Shown here: positions 9,749 through 18,980 of the stretch, piece by piece | Position numbering within the stretch: position 1 is the first letter of the stretch | How the letters are laid out: every line of letters starts with the position of its first letter | NCBI GenBank assembly: GCA_036567965.1 | Contig: DATCTN010000025.1 | Location: forward strand, 1 to 64,000 | Length of the DNA: 64,000 bases | Direction of reading: 5' to 3' | DNA from: Candidatus Kryptoniota bacterium | GTDB lineage: Bacteria; Bacteroidota; Ignavibacteria; Kryptoniales; JAKASW01 | Program-made: the position numbers and the translations under genes | Notes under the pieces: generated by a model | The model's database searches: none | What the model saw: the letters and a program-made list of their open reading frames with translations, nothing else | What the model was told of the DNA's origin: nothing

Positions 9749-11032
9749 ATGCATTTGTGCATTTTTGAAGATGAACTGCACGGCAAGCTCCTTCCGCTGG
9801 TGCACTTCAGACCAGTTTATGACCTTAAGTGTGGCGCGACCACGTTGCTGCAGAAGATTTCCAGATTGTACCCGGATGCAACTCTCATCCTGAGCATGAG
9901 AGATTACCTGACGGCCGTTGCGAAGGAAAGGACTCCCGCTCTCCGGGTGAACGAATTCCCAACTGATGCCGCCAATGTACTTTTCGTGAACGGCAGGCTT
10001 CTGATGTCATCGAAGGAGGCGACTCTCCTGGGCAACAAGTACCCTGGCGCAGATGTCTCGTACTGGAAAGGTAAGAACCTGGTCGGCGCATGGGTTTCCG
10101 GACAGAACCTCGAACGTATCAAGGGGGAGCTCAAGGGGCGCGTCGTTTCATCCGCACTTTTCTCATCGATCAACAAAAAGGAAATTCCCGACGCACGACT
10201 CATCTCGTATCCGTGGGAGCTAATACAACAGAACGGCGCCCAGCTCATTTCCGATTTCGCTTTTCTGACGGGAGGCAAACCGCAGCTACTCGGGAAAGTC
10301 TACGAGGGCGTCCATCTCCTGAATCCGTCGCAGATCCACATCGCAGAGAGCGCAAAAGTAAAACCCGGCGCAGTGCTTGACGCGGAAGAGGGTCCCATCT
10401 ACATCTCAAAAAATGTCAAGATCATGCCCAACGCAGTGATCGAGGGACCGGCGTTCATAGGTGAGAACAGCATCATTAAAGTCGCGGGCAAAATCTACGA
10501 GAACACCACTGTCGGCGATACGTGTAAGGTCGGCGGCGAGGTTGAAGAATCAATAATCCATGCTTACTCCAACAAGCAGCATGAAGGTTTCATAGGTCAT
10601 GCTTACCTCGGAGAATGGGTGAACATCGGCGCGGACTCAAATAACAGCGACCTTAAGAACGACTACGGGAACGTGAAAGTCTACAACGACGGTGCGTTGG
10701 TGGACACCGGCTCGCAGTTTGTCGGCCTGACTATGGGTGATCACTCCAAATGCGGGATCAATTCCATGTTCAATACCGGCACTGTAGTCAGCGTCTGCTG
10801 TAACGTTTACGGCGCCGGCATCCTGCCGAAGTACGTCCCTGCGTTTTCATGGGGCGGTGCTTCCGACGGACTGGTAACTTACAAGATCGATAAGGCAATT
10901 GAAGTCGCAAGCAGAGTGATGGCGCGCCGGAAGATTACGTTGAGTGATGCCATGCGAGATCTGCTGAAAAGAGTTTACACTCTCACAAGCGGAGAACGAG
11001 CAGCCGGTGGAATCAAGGACACCGGAAGCTGA
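9749..11032 (+). CDS. GlmU-like (GlmX) sugar nucleotidyltransferase/acyltransferase
   Basis: 427 residues. The N-terminal ~190 residues form a divergent nucleotidyltransferase-like domain (F-E-D ... L-L-P-L-V-H-F-R-P-V-Y-D-L-K-C-G). From ~195 to 395 hexapeptide left-handed beta-helix repeats follow, including G-E-W-V-N-I-G-A-D-S-N-N-S-D-L-K-N and G-D-H-S-K-C-G-I-N. This matches the Bacteroidetes GlmU substitute family (TIGR03991), predicted to make UDP-GlcNAc from glucosamine-1-phosphate. The position next to nagB puts the catabolic and anabolic branches of glucosamine phosphate side by side: NagB removes GlcN-6-P while this enzyme would draw on it, after a mutase, for peptidoglycan precursors. 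The family assignment is firm; the exact reaction rests on family annotation. Confidence 0.85.
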   Translation: MHLCIFEDELHGKLLPLVHFRPVYDLKCGATTLLQKISRLYPDATLILSMRDYLTAVAKERTPALRVNEFPTDAANVLFVNGRLLMSSKEATLLGNKYPGADVSYWKGKNLVGAWVSGQNLERIKGELKGRVVSSALFSSINKKEIPDARLISYPWELIQQNGAQLISDFAFLTGGKPQLLGKVYEGVHLLNPSQIHIAESAKVKPGAVLDAEEGPIYISKNVKIMPNAVIEGPAFIGENSIIKVAGKIYENTTVGDTCKVGGEVEESIIHAYSNKQHEGFIGHAYLGEWVNIGADSNNSDLKNDYGNVKVYNDGALVDTGSQFVGLTMGDHSKCGINSMFNTGTVVSVCCNVYGAGILPKYVPAFSWGGASDGLVTYKIDKAIEVASRVMARRKITLSDAMRDLLKRVYTLTSGERAAGGIKDTGS

Positions 11033-11065
11033 CCGGCGCTCCTATTCGCAATGCCTCATCACAAC

Positions 11066-11103
11066 AGGATGTCACGCCGCCTCATTCAGTGGTGTGACAT
11101 CCT
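11066..11103. terminator. Stem-loop between converging genes
   Basis: AGGATGTCAC (11066-11075) pairs with GTGACATCCT (11094-11103) around an 18-base loop. It lies 33 bp after the GlmU-like gene and 61 bp beyond the end of the converging gene at 11165, so it could serve both strands. No long T-run is present. Confidence 0.55.
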
Positions 11104-11164
11104 CATGTTATGCTGATATAAAGACCCATGTCGGGTAGCAAAATCCTTTAAATAAACTCCAACT

Positions 11165-12574
11165 TCACTTTTCTCCGGCCGCGAATTCCGTCCATGGCTC
11201 TGACGGGCGCTCCTTCATTAAGCCTTCCATCCAGTCGTACTGCGGATGTTCGGAGATGAATTTCTCTGCCGAAAACGCTGTCCCGCAGGAAGAGCCCCAT
11301 CTCGCGATGAAAGACATCTTCTTCGCCAGCTTTGCGTCCACCACCTTGCCATCCAATGTTCCCCACGGGGAGAACGGCGTGTCGGAACTGTTCATCCGTG
11401 CGTCGAGATCGGAATGACCGCACAGCGTCCTCGAATCCGGCTGATCCTTTCCAAGGTAAGTATCGAAGTGGTCGGACTCGAATTTCTCCGCCAGCTTTGC
11501 ATCTATCTTGCCCGCATATTGTTTCATCAGTTGGTGCCATCTCACGTTTCGCGCGACGGACGAAAGCTTTATGTTAGTCTCCTGCTCCGTTGTCTCGAAC
11601 CGGAGTATCTTCTTATTAAATACAACGTTCGATCCGACGAAGTACCCGTCCTTCTTCTTTTCAAATCCGACATACTTCAGTCCGAGTTCGAGTCTACCGA
11701 TTTCATTTGTCTTGATGTCACCAAGCAGCCAGGCGTTCGCGTAGCCGCCATTGTCCCCGTCTTCCATCATCTTGCTCCACTCATCAATTGAGTTCGCGTA
11801 CTGAGTAGCGTGTCTCATGCGCGAAAATTCGGGGACGCCGCCGGCATCGAATCCGGAGAACGATCCTATCGTGGTCTCGGATCCGACGAGTCCCGCGTCG
11901 GTTATGAAAAAGTCCGTACCACTATGGATGAAGCCCGGAAATGTTTGCATGAGGATGCGATGCCCGTTTTCCGGAACGATATCTATTATGACATCGCACA
12001 ACGGCTCTTCGTAACCGCCCATCGTGTTGTGTCCGAGGACGATATTTCCGTCTGCCGTCATGCTTCCGGTCGCAATAAAAGAGCTGCATGATTGCTGCTG
12101 AGGCGGAGGAGAGCTTATTCTCAAAGAGTCCGCGACTCTCGGCCACCAATAATCGATCAGCTCCATGTAGCCGTTGTACGCGACCATTTCGTTCTCGGTT
12201 ACCGTGTCGCCCGCCGCTGTCAAACCGTCGACAATGCCGTCAATCTCATGCAAGTTCTCCGCGTCGACTTTAGGAGTGAGGATTCTTCCGGCCTGATCCA
12301 CATAATAATTCCATTTCATAGCGCTCAGGTATTCCCATCTCGCCCGCAATACTCGAAGCGATTCCTTTATTTCCTTCGCAAGGAGATACCCATGCTGGAA
12401 TCCCCTTTCCTCAGGCGAACCTTCTATGTGAAGATAGATCCATCCGTCTTTTTCATGTCTCTCAGCTTTGGAAATCCATGACTGCTGTTGTTGAGTGAGC
12501 TGCCCCGTCTGAGCGAACAGCTTCACTGAGAAGAGAAGAACGACGAGAGGAAATAGTATCGATCTTGGTCTCAT
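11165..12574 (-). CDS. Secreted phospholipase-B-like / C45-type Ntn-hydrolase
   Basis: 469 residues with a signal peptide (residues 1-22, ending L-F-A-Q). It resembles the phospholipase B-like / acyl-CoA:6-aminopenicillanate acyltransferase superfamily: E-G-S-P-E-E-R-G-F-Q-H-G near 51-62, then Q-S-C-S-S-F with the likely autoprocessing nucleophile Cys163, followed by D-G-N-I-V-L-G-H-N and N-A-W-L-L-G-D. Ntn-hydrolases of this type cleave amide bonds, so an exported member could act on amide-linked substrates. The substrate cannot be read from the sequence. It is a single gene divergent from the URO-D-like gene (203 bp apart) and converging on the GlmU-like gene. The start is supported by a GGAG element upstream. 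Confidence 0.8.
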   Translation of the reverse strand: MRPRSILFPLVVLLFSVKLFAQTGQLTQQQQSWISKAERHEKDGWIYLHIEGSPEERGFQHGYLLAKEIKESLRVLRARWEYLSAMKWNYYVDQAGRILTPKVDAENLHEIDGIVDGLTAAGDTVTENEMVAYNGYMELIDYWWPRVADSLRISSPPPQQQSCSSFIATGSMTADGNIVLGHNTMGGYEEPLCDVIIDIVPENGHRILMQTFPGFIHSGTDFFITDAGLVGSETTIGSFSGFDAGGVPEFSRMRHATQYANSIDEWSKMMEDGDNGGYANAWLLGDIKTNEIGRLELGLKYVGFEKKKDGYFVGSNVVFNKKILRFETTEQETNIKLSSVARNVRWHQLMKQYAGKIDAKLAEKFESDHFDTYLGKDQPDSRTLCGHSDLDARMNSSDTPFSPWGTLDGKVVDAKLAKKMSFIARWGSSCGTAFSAEKFISEHPQYDWMEGLMKERPSEPWTEFAAGEK

Positions 12575-12777
12575 CCTTAGCTCCAGGTGTAAAAGTTGAA
12601 CAAGTCGTCAAACAATCGCGGCCAATCGGAATCAACACGAAACGCTCTTTGCATTTTCCGGCTTCACGAAAAGGGTTAACTTATTTAGCGATGCATCACA
12701 TAATTTCAAGAAGACTAACTGATATGCGATTGGAAATCAAGCGGCAGAGACCGTCGCGAGAGTCAAGGCAACAGTAA

Positions 12778-13935
12778 ATGACCCCAAAAGAACGCGTCAG
12801 GGCGGCAATGGAGCTGAAGACTCCGGACCGCGTTCCTCTGATGTGCCAGATGAGCATAGGACATATGCTTCAACAACTCCCGGTCTCTCCGGTCGAGTTC
12901 TGGTTCGACGCGGACACTTTCGCCGCCGGCCTTGTCGAGCTGAGAAAGGTTTACGGGTTTGACGGCATACTCGTTAGCCTTCACGGTCACTTTCGGAATT
13001 GGAGAGAGAAAATATTATCTCGAAAAGTTGTGGCAAATGGCGAGGAGGTCGTCCTCGTCAACGGGAAGCGAATCCTGTTCACAAACAACGAACTACCGCA
13101 GAACCTGATTGAACAAGCCGCGCACCAGAAATCGAAAGCGCCTACGGATGATTCCCTCACTTCGACATTGGAGTTGAATCGATTACCAGATGAAATCGAC
13201 TTTATCCCCGTCTCGCAGGGACTTCATTTCGATATCGATCCAGGAGATAAATTCAGATGTATTGAAAATATAGTTTCATCATCCGGGAATGAGTTTTCTA
13301 TTCACGGCGAGATAACTTCTCCCTTCGATTACTTTCTCGATTTTTCCGGACATCAGGAAGGTTTATTCGCATTGATCGCCGAACCAGACAAAGCACAAAA
13401 GAGTTTGGATCATTTCACAACTCTCCTGGAGAAATTGGCAGAAGAAATGTGCAAAACCGGCATAGACGCGATAAAAATCTCATCGCCGTTTGCAGGATCG
13501 GGATTCATCTCGCCGGAATTTTACGGGGAGTTTGTCGCTCCGTATGACGGCCGGCTTGCCAGAGCAATCAGGACTAAAGGGGTACACGCGTACATTCACA
13601 CCTGCGGGGCGATCGGGGACCGACTGTCGATGATGTTCGATCTCGGCGCATCGGGAATCGAATGTCTCGATCCGCCGCCGCTCGGGAATGTCGAACTCGA
13701 AACCGCAATGCGCATCGCTAACCGTCGGGGGTTCATTAAGGGCAACATCGATTCAGTCAACATTCTCTCGAACGGAACTGAAGAAGAAATTCTCGCCGAT
13801 GCCCGAACCCGACTAGACATTGGGAAGAAATACGGCGGATTCATACTGAGTACCGCGTGCTCGATCGCGCCAATGGTGAAACGCGAAAGCATTGTACTGC
13901 TTAGAGAAGCGGTCGAGAGATGGGGATGGATCTAA
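12778..13935 (+). CDS. Uroporphyrinogen-decarboxylase-like protein (corrinoid methyltransferase type)
   Basis: 385 residues of the URO-D/MtaA/CmuA superfamily: M-T-P-K-E-R-V-R-A-A-M-E at the start, a TIM-barrel core, H-T-C-G-A-I near residue 273, G-N-I-D-S-V-N and the C-terminal S-T-A-C-S-I-A-P. The His-x-Cys pair is the usual zinc/thiol-binding element of the methyltransferase branch, so methyl transfer is more likely than haem synthesis. Its link to the amino-sugar genes is unclear. It ends 2 bp from the convergent ROK kinase, leaving no room for separate terminators. Confidence 0.8.
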   Translation: MTPKERVRAAMELKTPDRVPLMCQMSIGHMLQQLPVSPVEFWFDADTFAAGLVELRKVYGFDGILVSLHGHFRNWREKILSRKVVANGEEVVLVNGKRILFTNNELPQNLIEQAAHQKSKAPTDDSLTSTLELNRLPDEIDFIPVSQGLHFDIDPGDKFRCIENIVSSSGNEFSIHGEITSPFDYFLDFSGHQEGLFALIAEPDKAQKSLDHFTTLLEKLAEEMCKTGIDAIKISSPFAGSGFISPEFYGEFVAPYDGRLARAIRTKGVHAYIHTCGAIGDRLSMMFDLGASGIECLDPPPLGNVELETAMRIANRRGFIKGNIDSVNILSNGTEEEILADARTRLDIGKKYGGFILSTACSIAPMVKRESIVLLREAVERWGWI

Positions 13936-13937
13936 GA

Positions 13938-14783
13938 CTACTTTGCGGCTTCGTCGTAATAGAGCGCGGCAGCTCCGAGTATCGCGACATTTTCCACTTC
14001 TGACACTTCTATCTTGATATTCTGTATCGACCTGGAGTAAGCGAAATCACTGATCGATTCGAACATTTCATTTTTGAATAGAGGAAAGGACTTGCTCACC
14101 GATCCTCCAAGGACGATGATCTCCGGGTCGACCGCATACATTATCAGCTTGATGGCCTGACCGAGGTTCATTCCAAATTTTGAATAAATATTTTTTGCCT
14201 CTATATCGCCCGTCGCCGCTTTCCGAGCCAGTTCCTCGCCGGTAGCGTGATATTCATTTATAAAGAATTGGCCGCTGCAATAGTATTCGTAATTCTTTTC
14301 TCTGTACGCGATCGTTCCGAATTCACCCGCTCCGCAGTTCTTTCCCGCATAGAGTTTCCCGTTTATCACGAGACCGGCGCCCATTCCCGTGCCGATGATG
14401 AGCCCGACTATATTTTCATAATGTTTCGCTTTTCCAAAATACTTCTCTCCCACCGCAAAACAATTAGCGTCGTTGTTGACATATACCGGGACACGGAACT
14501 TCTTCTGGAGAATTTCCTTAAGATGAACTTCTTTCCATGAAGGGATATTCTGAACGTCGTACACGATCCCCTTTTTCACATCAACAACACTCGGGACGCC
14601 GACACCTATTCCCGACACAATGTTCATCGGGAAGCGCTCGATAAGATTTGAGATATCTTTGACGACGTCGTCGGCATTGTCCGATCTTGTAATCGGTATC
14701 GCTTCGAGTCTCGCCAGGGAATCGTTTTCGATTAGACCTATCCGGACGTTTGTTCCTCCGAGATCGACTCCTAAAATGCCCAT
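13938..14783 (-). CDS. ROK-family sugar kinase
   Basis: 281 residues. The N-terminal ATP site G-V-D-L-G-G-T-N-V-R-I-G (5-16) and N-N-D-A-N-C with the catalytic Asp near 104 identify a ROK kinase for glucose, glucosamine, GlcNAc or a related sugar. The usual ROK zinc motif (Gx-C-x-C-G-x-x-G-C-x-E) is not present: the matching region reads G-A-G-E-F-G ... Y-Y-C-S-G-Q-F with one cysteine, as in the FCB-type branch I recall. It is the last gene of a three-gene operon, 28 bp after the sugar transporter and downstream of the exo-glucosaminidase, so glucosamine or GlcNAc is the likely substrate. GAGAGG precedes the start. Confidence 0.88.
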   Translation of the reverse strand: MGILGVDLGGTNVRIGLIENDSLARLEAIPITRSDNADDVVKDISNLIERFPMNIVSGIGVGVPSVVDVKKGIVYDVQNIPSWKEVHLKEILQKKFRVPVYVNNDANCFAVGEKYFGKAKHYENIVGLIIGTGMGAGLVINGKLYAGKNCGAGEFGTIAYREKNYEYYCSGQFFINEYHATGEELARKAATGDIEAKNIYSKFGMNLGQAIKLIMYAVDPEIIVLGGSVSKSFPLFKNEMFESISDFAYSRSIQNIKIEVSEVENVAILGAAALYYDEAAK

Positions 14784-14811
14784 GGATAACCTCTCATTCG
14801 GCAGAAGTTAA

Positions 14812-16095
14812 TCAGCGGACTTGGTCCTCCTGAGTCGCTTCACTCATCCTTTTCTTGCGCCTCATACTGATCGTTTCGTTATTGATTACAGGTTTTGCCC
14901 AGATCCCGATGCTGAAAATGTAACCGAGAGTCAGATATATGATGAACATTCCCGTCCTCAGGCCGAACATGTCACCCAGCCGGCCGATAATGATTTGAAT
15001 AATCGCACCTCCGATAATTGCCGTGCAAAGTATTCCCGCGAATGAACCATGATGACTCTCGAGCGAGTTGAGCGCCAGCGAGAAAACGATCGACCACATG
15101 ACCGACAGAGAAAACCCGACCATCGGAAATGCTATTAATGCAGTTTGTCCTGATCCGAACAGCGCGAGAGAAAGAAATGTGGCTGCGAAGAGAACGGCGA
15201 CCAGGAGAATCCTCCTGCTGTCAAATAACTTCAGGAATACAAGTCCTATGAGACAGCCGACCGACATCATACCCCAGAACCAGCCGACAATGGAAGCGCC
15301 TACGGTCAACGGATCGAAATTGTGATATGTATAAAGAAATTTGGATAACCAGTATGACACGCCCTGCTCGGTACCGACATAGGCGAAGATCCCGATGAAG
15401 TAAAGTATAACTGTCTTTTGCTTGAACAAATTTTTGTGCGTCTCCCATGTTCCCGCCTTTTCGTCTTCCTTCCTCTCCACAGCGGGGAATCTGGAGAACT
15501 GAATTACGACTATCATAATAAGCGTTATCAACGCGAACACCCAGTACAGCGAGGTCCATGGCAGATTTTGCGGAACCAATCCTGAAAATGCCTGCTTCAC
15601 CAGATTACTTCCCTGCGATTGCTCCAGGCTGGCTATAAGATATGTCAGAAACATCGGGGCGATGAAAGACGCGCCGCCAAATACCAATTGGGCCATGACC
15701 GAGTTGAAAGCGAAGTGTTCTTCTCCGCCCGCCACTCTCAGCAACGGATTGATGGCGACCTGGAGCATGGCCATACCGGTTCCCATCAGGAAAAGAGAAA
15801 TCAGGAAGACGAGATAGTGCGGGTACAGCGAGAACAGCAAAGCACCCGCGAAGGCAACGATAAAAGCAAATACCATCGTTCGTTTTTCTTTGTACTTTTC
15901 GACGAGCATCCCCGATGGTATTGACATCACTCCATACGCGATGAAAAATGCGAAGGGCAGTAAACCCGATAACGTCAGACTCAAGTTGAAGTCCTGGATC
16001 ACGTCCGGGTTAAGAGCGCCCAGGATATTCGTGATGAAAGAGATGACAAAGAATGTAAGGAAGATGAGCGCTACTATGTAATAGTTTCTTTTCAT
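14812..16095 (-). CDS. FucP/NagP-type MFS sugar transporter
   Basis: 427 residues with 12 predicted membrane helices, in the inner membrane. The N-terminus and the G-A-L-N-P-D region, and L-M-G-T-G-M-A-M-L-Q-V-A-I-N-P-L-L with the F-N-S-V-M-A-Q block, are typical of the FucP/GluP/NagP branch of sugar:proton symporters. A basic tail (S-M-R-R-K-K-R-M) closes the protein. It lies between the GH2 exo-glucosaminidase-like gene (32 bp upstream) and the ROK kinase (28 bp downstream), so import of the released monosaccharide (glucosamine, GlcNAc or a related sugar) is the simplest reading. Confidence 0.9.
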   Translation of the reverse strand: MKRNYYIVALIFLTFFVISFITNILGALNPDVIQDFNLSLTLSGLLPFAFFIAYGVMSIPSGMLVEKYKEKRTMVFAFIVAFAGALLFSLYPHYLVFLISLFLMGTGMAMLQVAINPLLRVAGGEEHFAFNSVMAQLVFGGASFIAPMFLTYLIASLEQSQGSNLVKQAFSGLVPQNLPWTSLYWVFALITLIMIVVIQFSRFPAVERKEDEKAGTWETHKNLFKQKTVILYFIGIFAYVGTEQGVSYWLSKFLYTYHNFDPLTVGASIVGWFWGMMSVGCLIGLVFLKLFDSRRILLVAVLFAATFLSLALFGSGQTALIAFPMVGFSLSVMWSIVFSLALNSLESHHGSFAGILCTAIIGGAIIQIIIGRLGDMFGLRTGMFIIYLTLGYIFSIGIWAKPVINNETISMRRKKRMSEATQEDQVR

Positions 16096-16127
16096 TTCAT
16101 TCCCGTAACGGCTTGTTGTTCAATATT

Positions 16128-18737
16128 TCATTTGACGTTCCATCCTGAGATCTCAAGCCGAGGCGATTCGCCCTGGAGATCTACCGCGTGGAACGAGCCG
16201 CGGATTGTCCTTGACTCACCCGGCAGAAGAGTGAAGTAATTATCGTCCCAGAATATCGGCAGGACCGATTCGCCGGTGTTCCCTTTCCGAACCGACAGGT
16301 AGACCATGAAAGCAAGCTTGTCGGTCGGGTTGTGAACGGTCGCAGCCGCAAGGAAATCATCGCCTTGCTTTTGAAATTTATTATTCACCTCAAGCTTCAC
16401 ATCCTGCAGATCGTTAAGTTCCGTCAGATCTGCATAAGAAGTTTCCGTGACGAACCATGTTGAGCTTTTCCAGAGCAATGAATCCTGCCGGGTTGACAGC
16501 GCGTAGAAATTTGACGTCACAAGTTTGCCTTTCTCAAGAAGGCGTAGGTCGAGAAAATAAGTCCTCGAAAGGCTGTCCACATCAGGCACTTCTCCAATTT
16601 CAGCGGCTGAGTTCGCGTCGATGCTCACGGATTTATCAAGTTTGAATTTCTCTTTCAAATCGAAATTCAGAATCTTCACTTCAAGCTGCAATTTATCTGC
16701 GGGCTGAAGAGTCGAATTGACAAGGACGATCGCGTGAGTGGCAGAATTATACTCGACATGTATCGGTTCGCAGGCTTTTTGAGCGCCGTAAAAAGCTCCG
16801 GTCGGATCCAGGTAGTAATCGAACAGCTGCCACCACGTCTTGGGCCACGCGGCATTGTACATCCACTGTATCAAGCCGGTCGACTTGAATTTTGCGCCCG
16901 CGAACGCCTCGAACATCGCACGCATGCCTTCATAATTTGTGAATTGAGCTTTTCTTTCGTAGTCAACGAGGCTCGTGGGCGTTCCGAGCCGATGATCAAT
17001 CGCGTCGTTATACCTACGCAAGTCGCGGAATCTTCCGCGGGACGTGTGATAATTCCATTCGCCGTTGATGGGCCAGAGCGAATCGGGCGAAAGCATTTTC
17101 TTAAGCGATTCGGTCCTGGGAACCTCAGGACCGGGTCCTGTTTCCGTATTGAATCCGAACGCGCCGCCATACGCCGTGTCCGCAAACCAGTAGACGGGCG
17201 GGACATAATCGTAGGGCCCTCTCATCTTGACTGCACTCGGTCCCGTCACCTCGCTCTTATGTTCAGCCGCCGAGGAGACTGAAGGCCTCGTGTTGTCGCA
17301 CTCGCTCAGCACCTTCAGGTATTTCCTTTCAAGTTCCGGACGCGGGATGAGATCGCTGCCATATGCCCACACAAAGATGCTTGGGTGGTTCCTGAGCCAT
17401 TTTATTTCATCCTCAAAGGATTGCGCGGCAGTCGTCATGTCTTCGGGCGACTTGATGCATCCGAAATCATCATTTGGTTTCCCGAAAATATTTTCCCACT
17501 CCCACTGACAGCTTACGCCGACCATGAGGAGAATTCCTTTTTCGTCGCAAAGATCAAATATGTCGCCGTTCTCTCCCCAGAAACCTTCCATCCTGATTGT
17601 ATTCAGGTGCATGTTGACGGCGTAGTCGATCTGAGCCTCGAGATTGCGTTTGTCCTGGTTGAGAAATATATGGTCTGTCCATCCACCGCCGCGAAGCAGA
17701 ATCTTCTTCCCGTTTAACTTGTAACCACGGAAGCCGGCTGAATTTATATAATCGTTTACCTGCCGTATACCGAATTTGAAATCGGAGACGTCACTGCTTA
17801 CACTCCCTAGTTCATACTCAAGATGAATTCCGTACAGGTTAGGTTTGCCGAAATCGTGTGTCCACCACAGCTTTGGGTTCTTGATTATAAGTTGGCGGAA
17901 ATCGGCGGGAGCAAATGTGACAATCTTCCTTTCGTTAGAAGACAAAGACACTTTTTGTGAAAATGCAATCGTTCCTATCTTGCCCTCCAGCACGCCGGTA
18001 ACGTTATGGTCCGACATGTTCTTCAACTCTGCTGAGACGGTAAGCTCGGCTTCCTTTAGCGTGGTAGTGTCGACTTCGGGTGCGACAAACGGATTTTCGA
18101 TAGCAACATCGCCGGTGATGTGGAGTTCGACGGGGCGCCAGAGACCCATATCGCGGTCAGGCGGAAACGGGTTCCAGTCTACAAATCCCAAAGTAAGAGC
18201 TCCTGGTCCCTGCCTGAAGATTCTTACCGCGAGAACATTAAGCTTCCCGAATTCAACGTTTCCCGTTATATCGAATTCAAATTGTCTAAATCCGCCGAAC
18301 GTGGAGCCGCTATCGGCGATCATCTTCCCGTTCACCCATACTTCAGCGCGGTAATTGATTCCAAGAAATTTCAGGACGACATGACTGTAACCGACTGAAT
18401 TAGGTGGTAATGAAAAATCCGTCCTGTACCACCATGGCTTACTGAAAAGAGAGTCGGGGATCTTATCGAGGTTTCTTCCCTGGAATGGGTTCTTGAACAC
18501 ACCGTCAGCCACGAGTGTCCCCACGACTGTCGATGGGACGGATGCTTTGTACCAGTCTCTATGATCGTAAGATGCGATTGAAATTTGGTCACCGGATTCG
18601 TGAACGGCTGCACTGGATTGGATTTGCCAATCTTTCGAGAGCGTTATAAGCCTCTCAGCCGAACCCTGAATCGCGGCGGAGCATATAGAGGAGTGAAGAG
18701 TCAAAGCAGCAGACAAAAGCAATAAGAAGTACTTCAT
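16128..18737 (-). CDS. Glycoside hydrolase family 2, exo-beta-D-glucosaminidase (CsxA)-like
   Basis: 869 residues with a signal peptide (about 1-22). It has the GH2 order: sugar-binding jelly roll (~60-210), Ig-like domain (~215-325), TIM barrel (~330-610), then C-terminal Ig-like domains. Two features favour CsxA-type exo-beta-D-glucosaminidase over beta-mannosidase. The first is V-D-W-N-P-F-P-P-D-R-D-M-G-L-W (186-200). The second is the acid/base site, where W-A-Y-G-S-D has Asp462 instead of the usual Asn-Glu. The nucleophile is Glu532 in F-N-T-E-T-G-P-G. CsxA enzymes release glucosamine from the non-reducing end of chitosan oligomers. First gene of the GH2-MFS-ROK operon. Beta-mannosidase remains an alternative. 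Confidence 0.82.
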   Translation of the reverse strand: MKYFLLLLSAALTLHSSICSAAIQGSAERLITLSKDWQIQSSAAVHESGDQISIASYDHRDWYKASVPSTVVGTLVADGVFKNPFQGRNLDKIPDSLFSKPWWYRTDFSLPPNSVGYSHVVLKFLGINYRAEVWVNGKMIADSGSTFGGFRQFEFDITGNVEFGKLNVLAVRIFRQGPGALTLGFVDWNPFPPDRDMGLWRPVELHITGDVAIENPFVAPEVDTTTLKEAELTVSAELKNMSDHNVTGVLEGKIGTIAFSQKVSLSSNERKIVTFAPADFRQLIIKNPKLWWTHDFGKPNLYGIHLEYELGSVSSDVSDFKFGIRQVNDYINSAGFRGYKLNGKKILLRGGGWTDHIFLNQDKRNLEAQIDYAVNMHLNTIRMEGFWGENGDIFDLCDEKGILLMVGVSCQWEWENIFGKPNDDFGCIKSPEDMTTAAQSFEDEIKWLRNHPSIFVWAYGSDLIPRPELERKYLKVLSECDNTRPSVSSAAEHKSEVTGPSAVKMRGPYDYVPPVYWFADTAYGGAFGFNTETGPGPEVPRTESLKKMLSPDSLWPINGEWNYHTSRGRFRDLRRYNDAIDHRLGTPTSLVDYERKAQFTNYEGMRAMFEAFAGAKFKSTGLIQWMYNAAWPKTWWQLFDYYLDPTGAFYGAQKACEPIHVEYNSATHAIVLVNSTLQPADKLQLEVKILNFDLKEKFKLDKSVSIDANSAAEIGEVPDVDSLSRTYFLDLRLLEKGKLVTSNFYALSTRQDSLLWKSSTWFVTETSYADLTELNDLQDVKLEVNNKFQKQGDDFLAAATVHNPTDKLAFMVYLSVRKGNTGESVLPIFWDDNYFTLLPGESRTIRGSFHAVDLQGESPRLEISGWNVK

Positions 18738-18980
18738 ATTTCACCCGATCTTTCTTCGCATGCTGAAAAAACTAAGCGAGCAATGCACAACTGAGAATCT
18801 ATGCGTGGATTCGCAGAAATACAAGCTGCGATGGTTCACACTGGAAAAATATTTTCATTGCCAATTTGACTTTAGCATGCCTCATGTCTGCGCGTCTGAC
18901 AGTTTTTCTGATTATATTCATGTGAATTTCCTTCAACAAATGTAAATCAGAATTGAGATCATTTCATCCGGGACTCAACT

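Noticed and set aside
16128-18737. GH2 protein considered as a plain beta-mannosidase
   Set aside because: The Asp at the acid/base site (G-S-D) and the V-D-W-N-P-x-P-P-D block fit exo-beta-glucosaminidases better, though mannosidase is not excluded.
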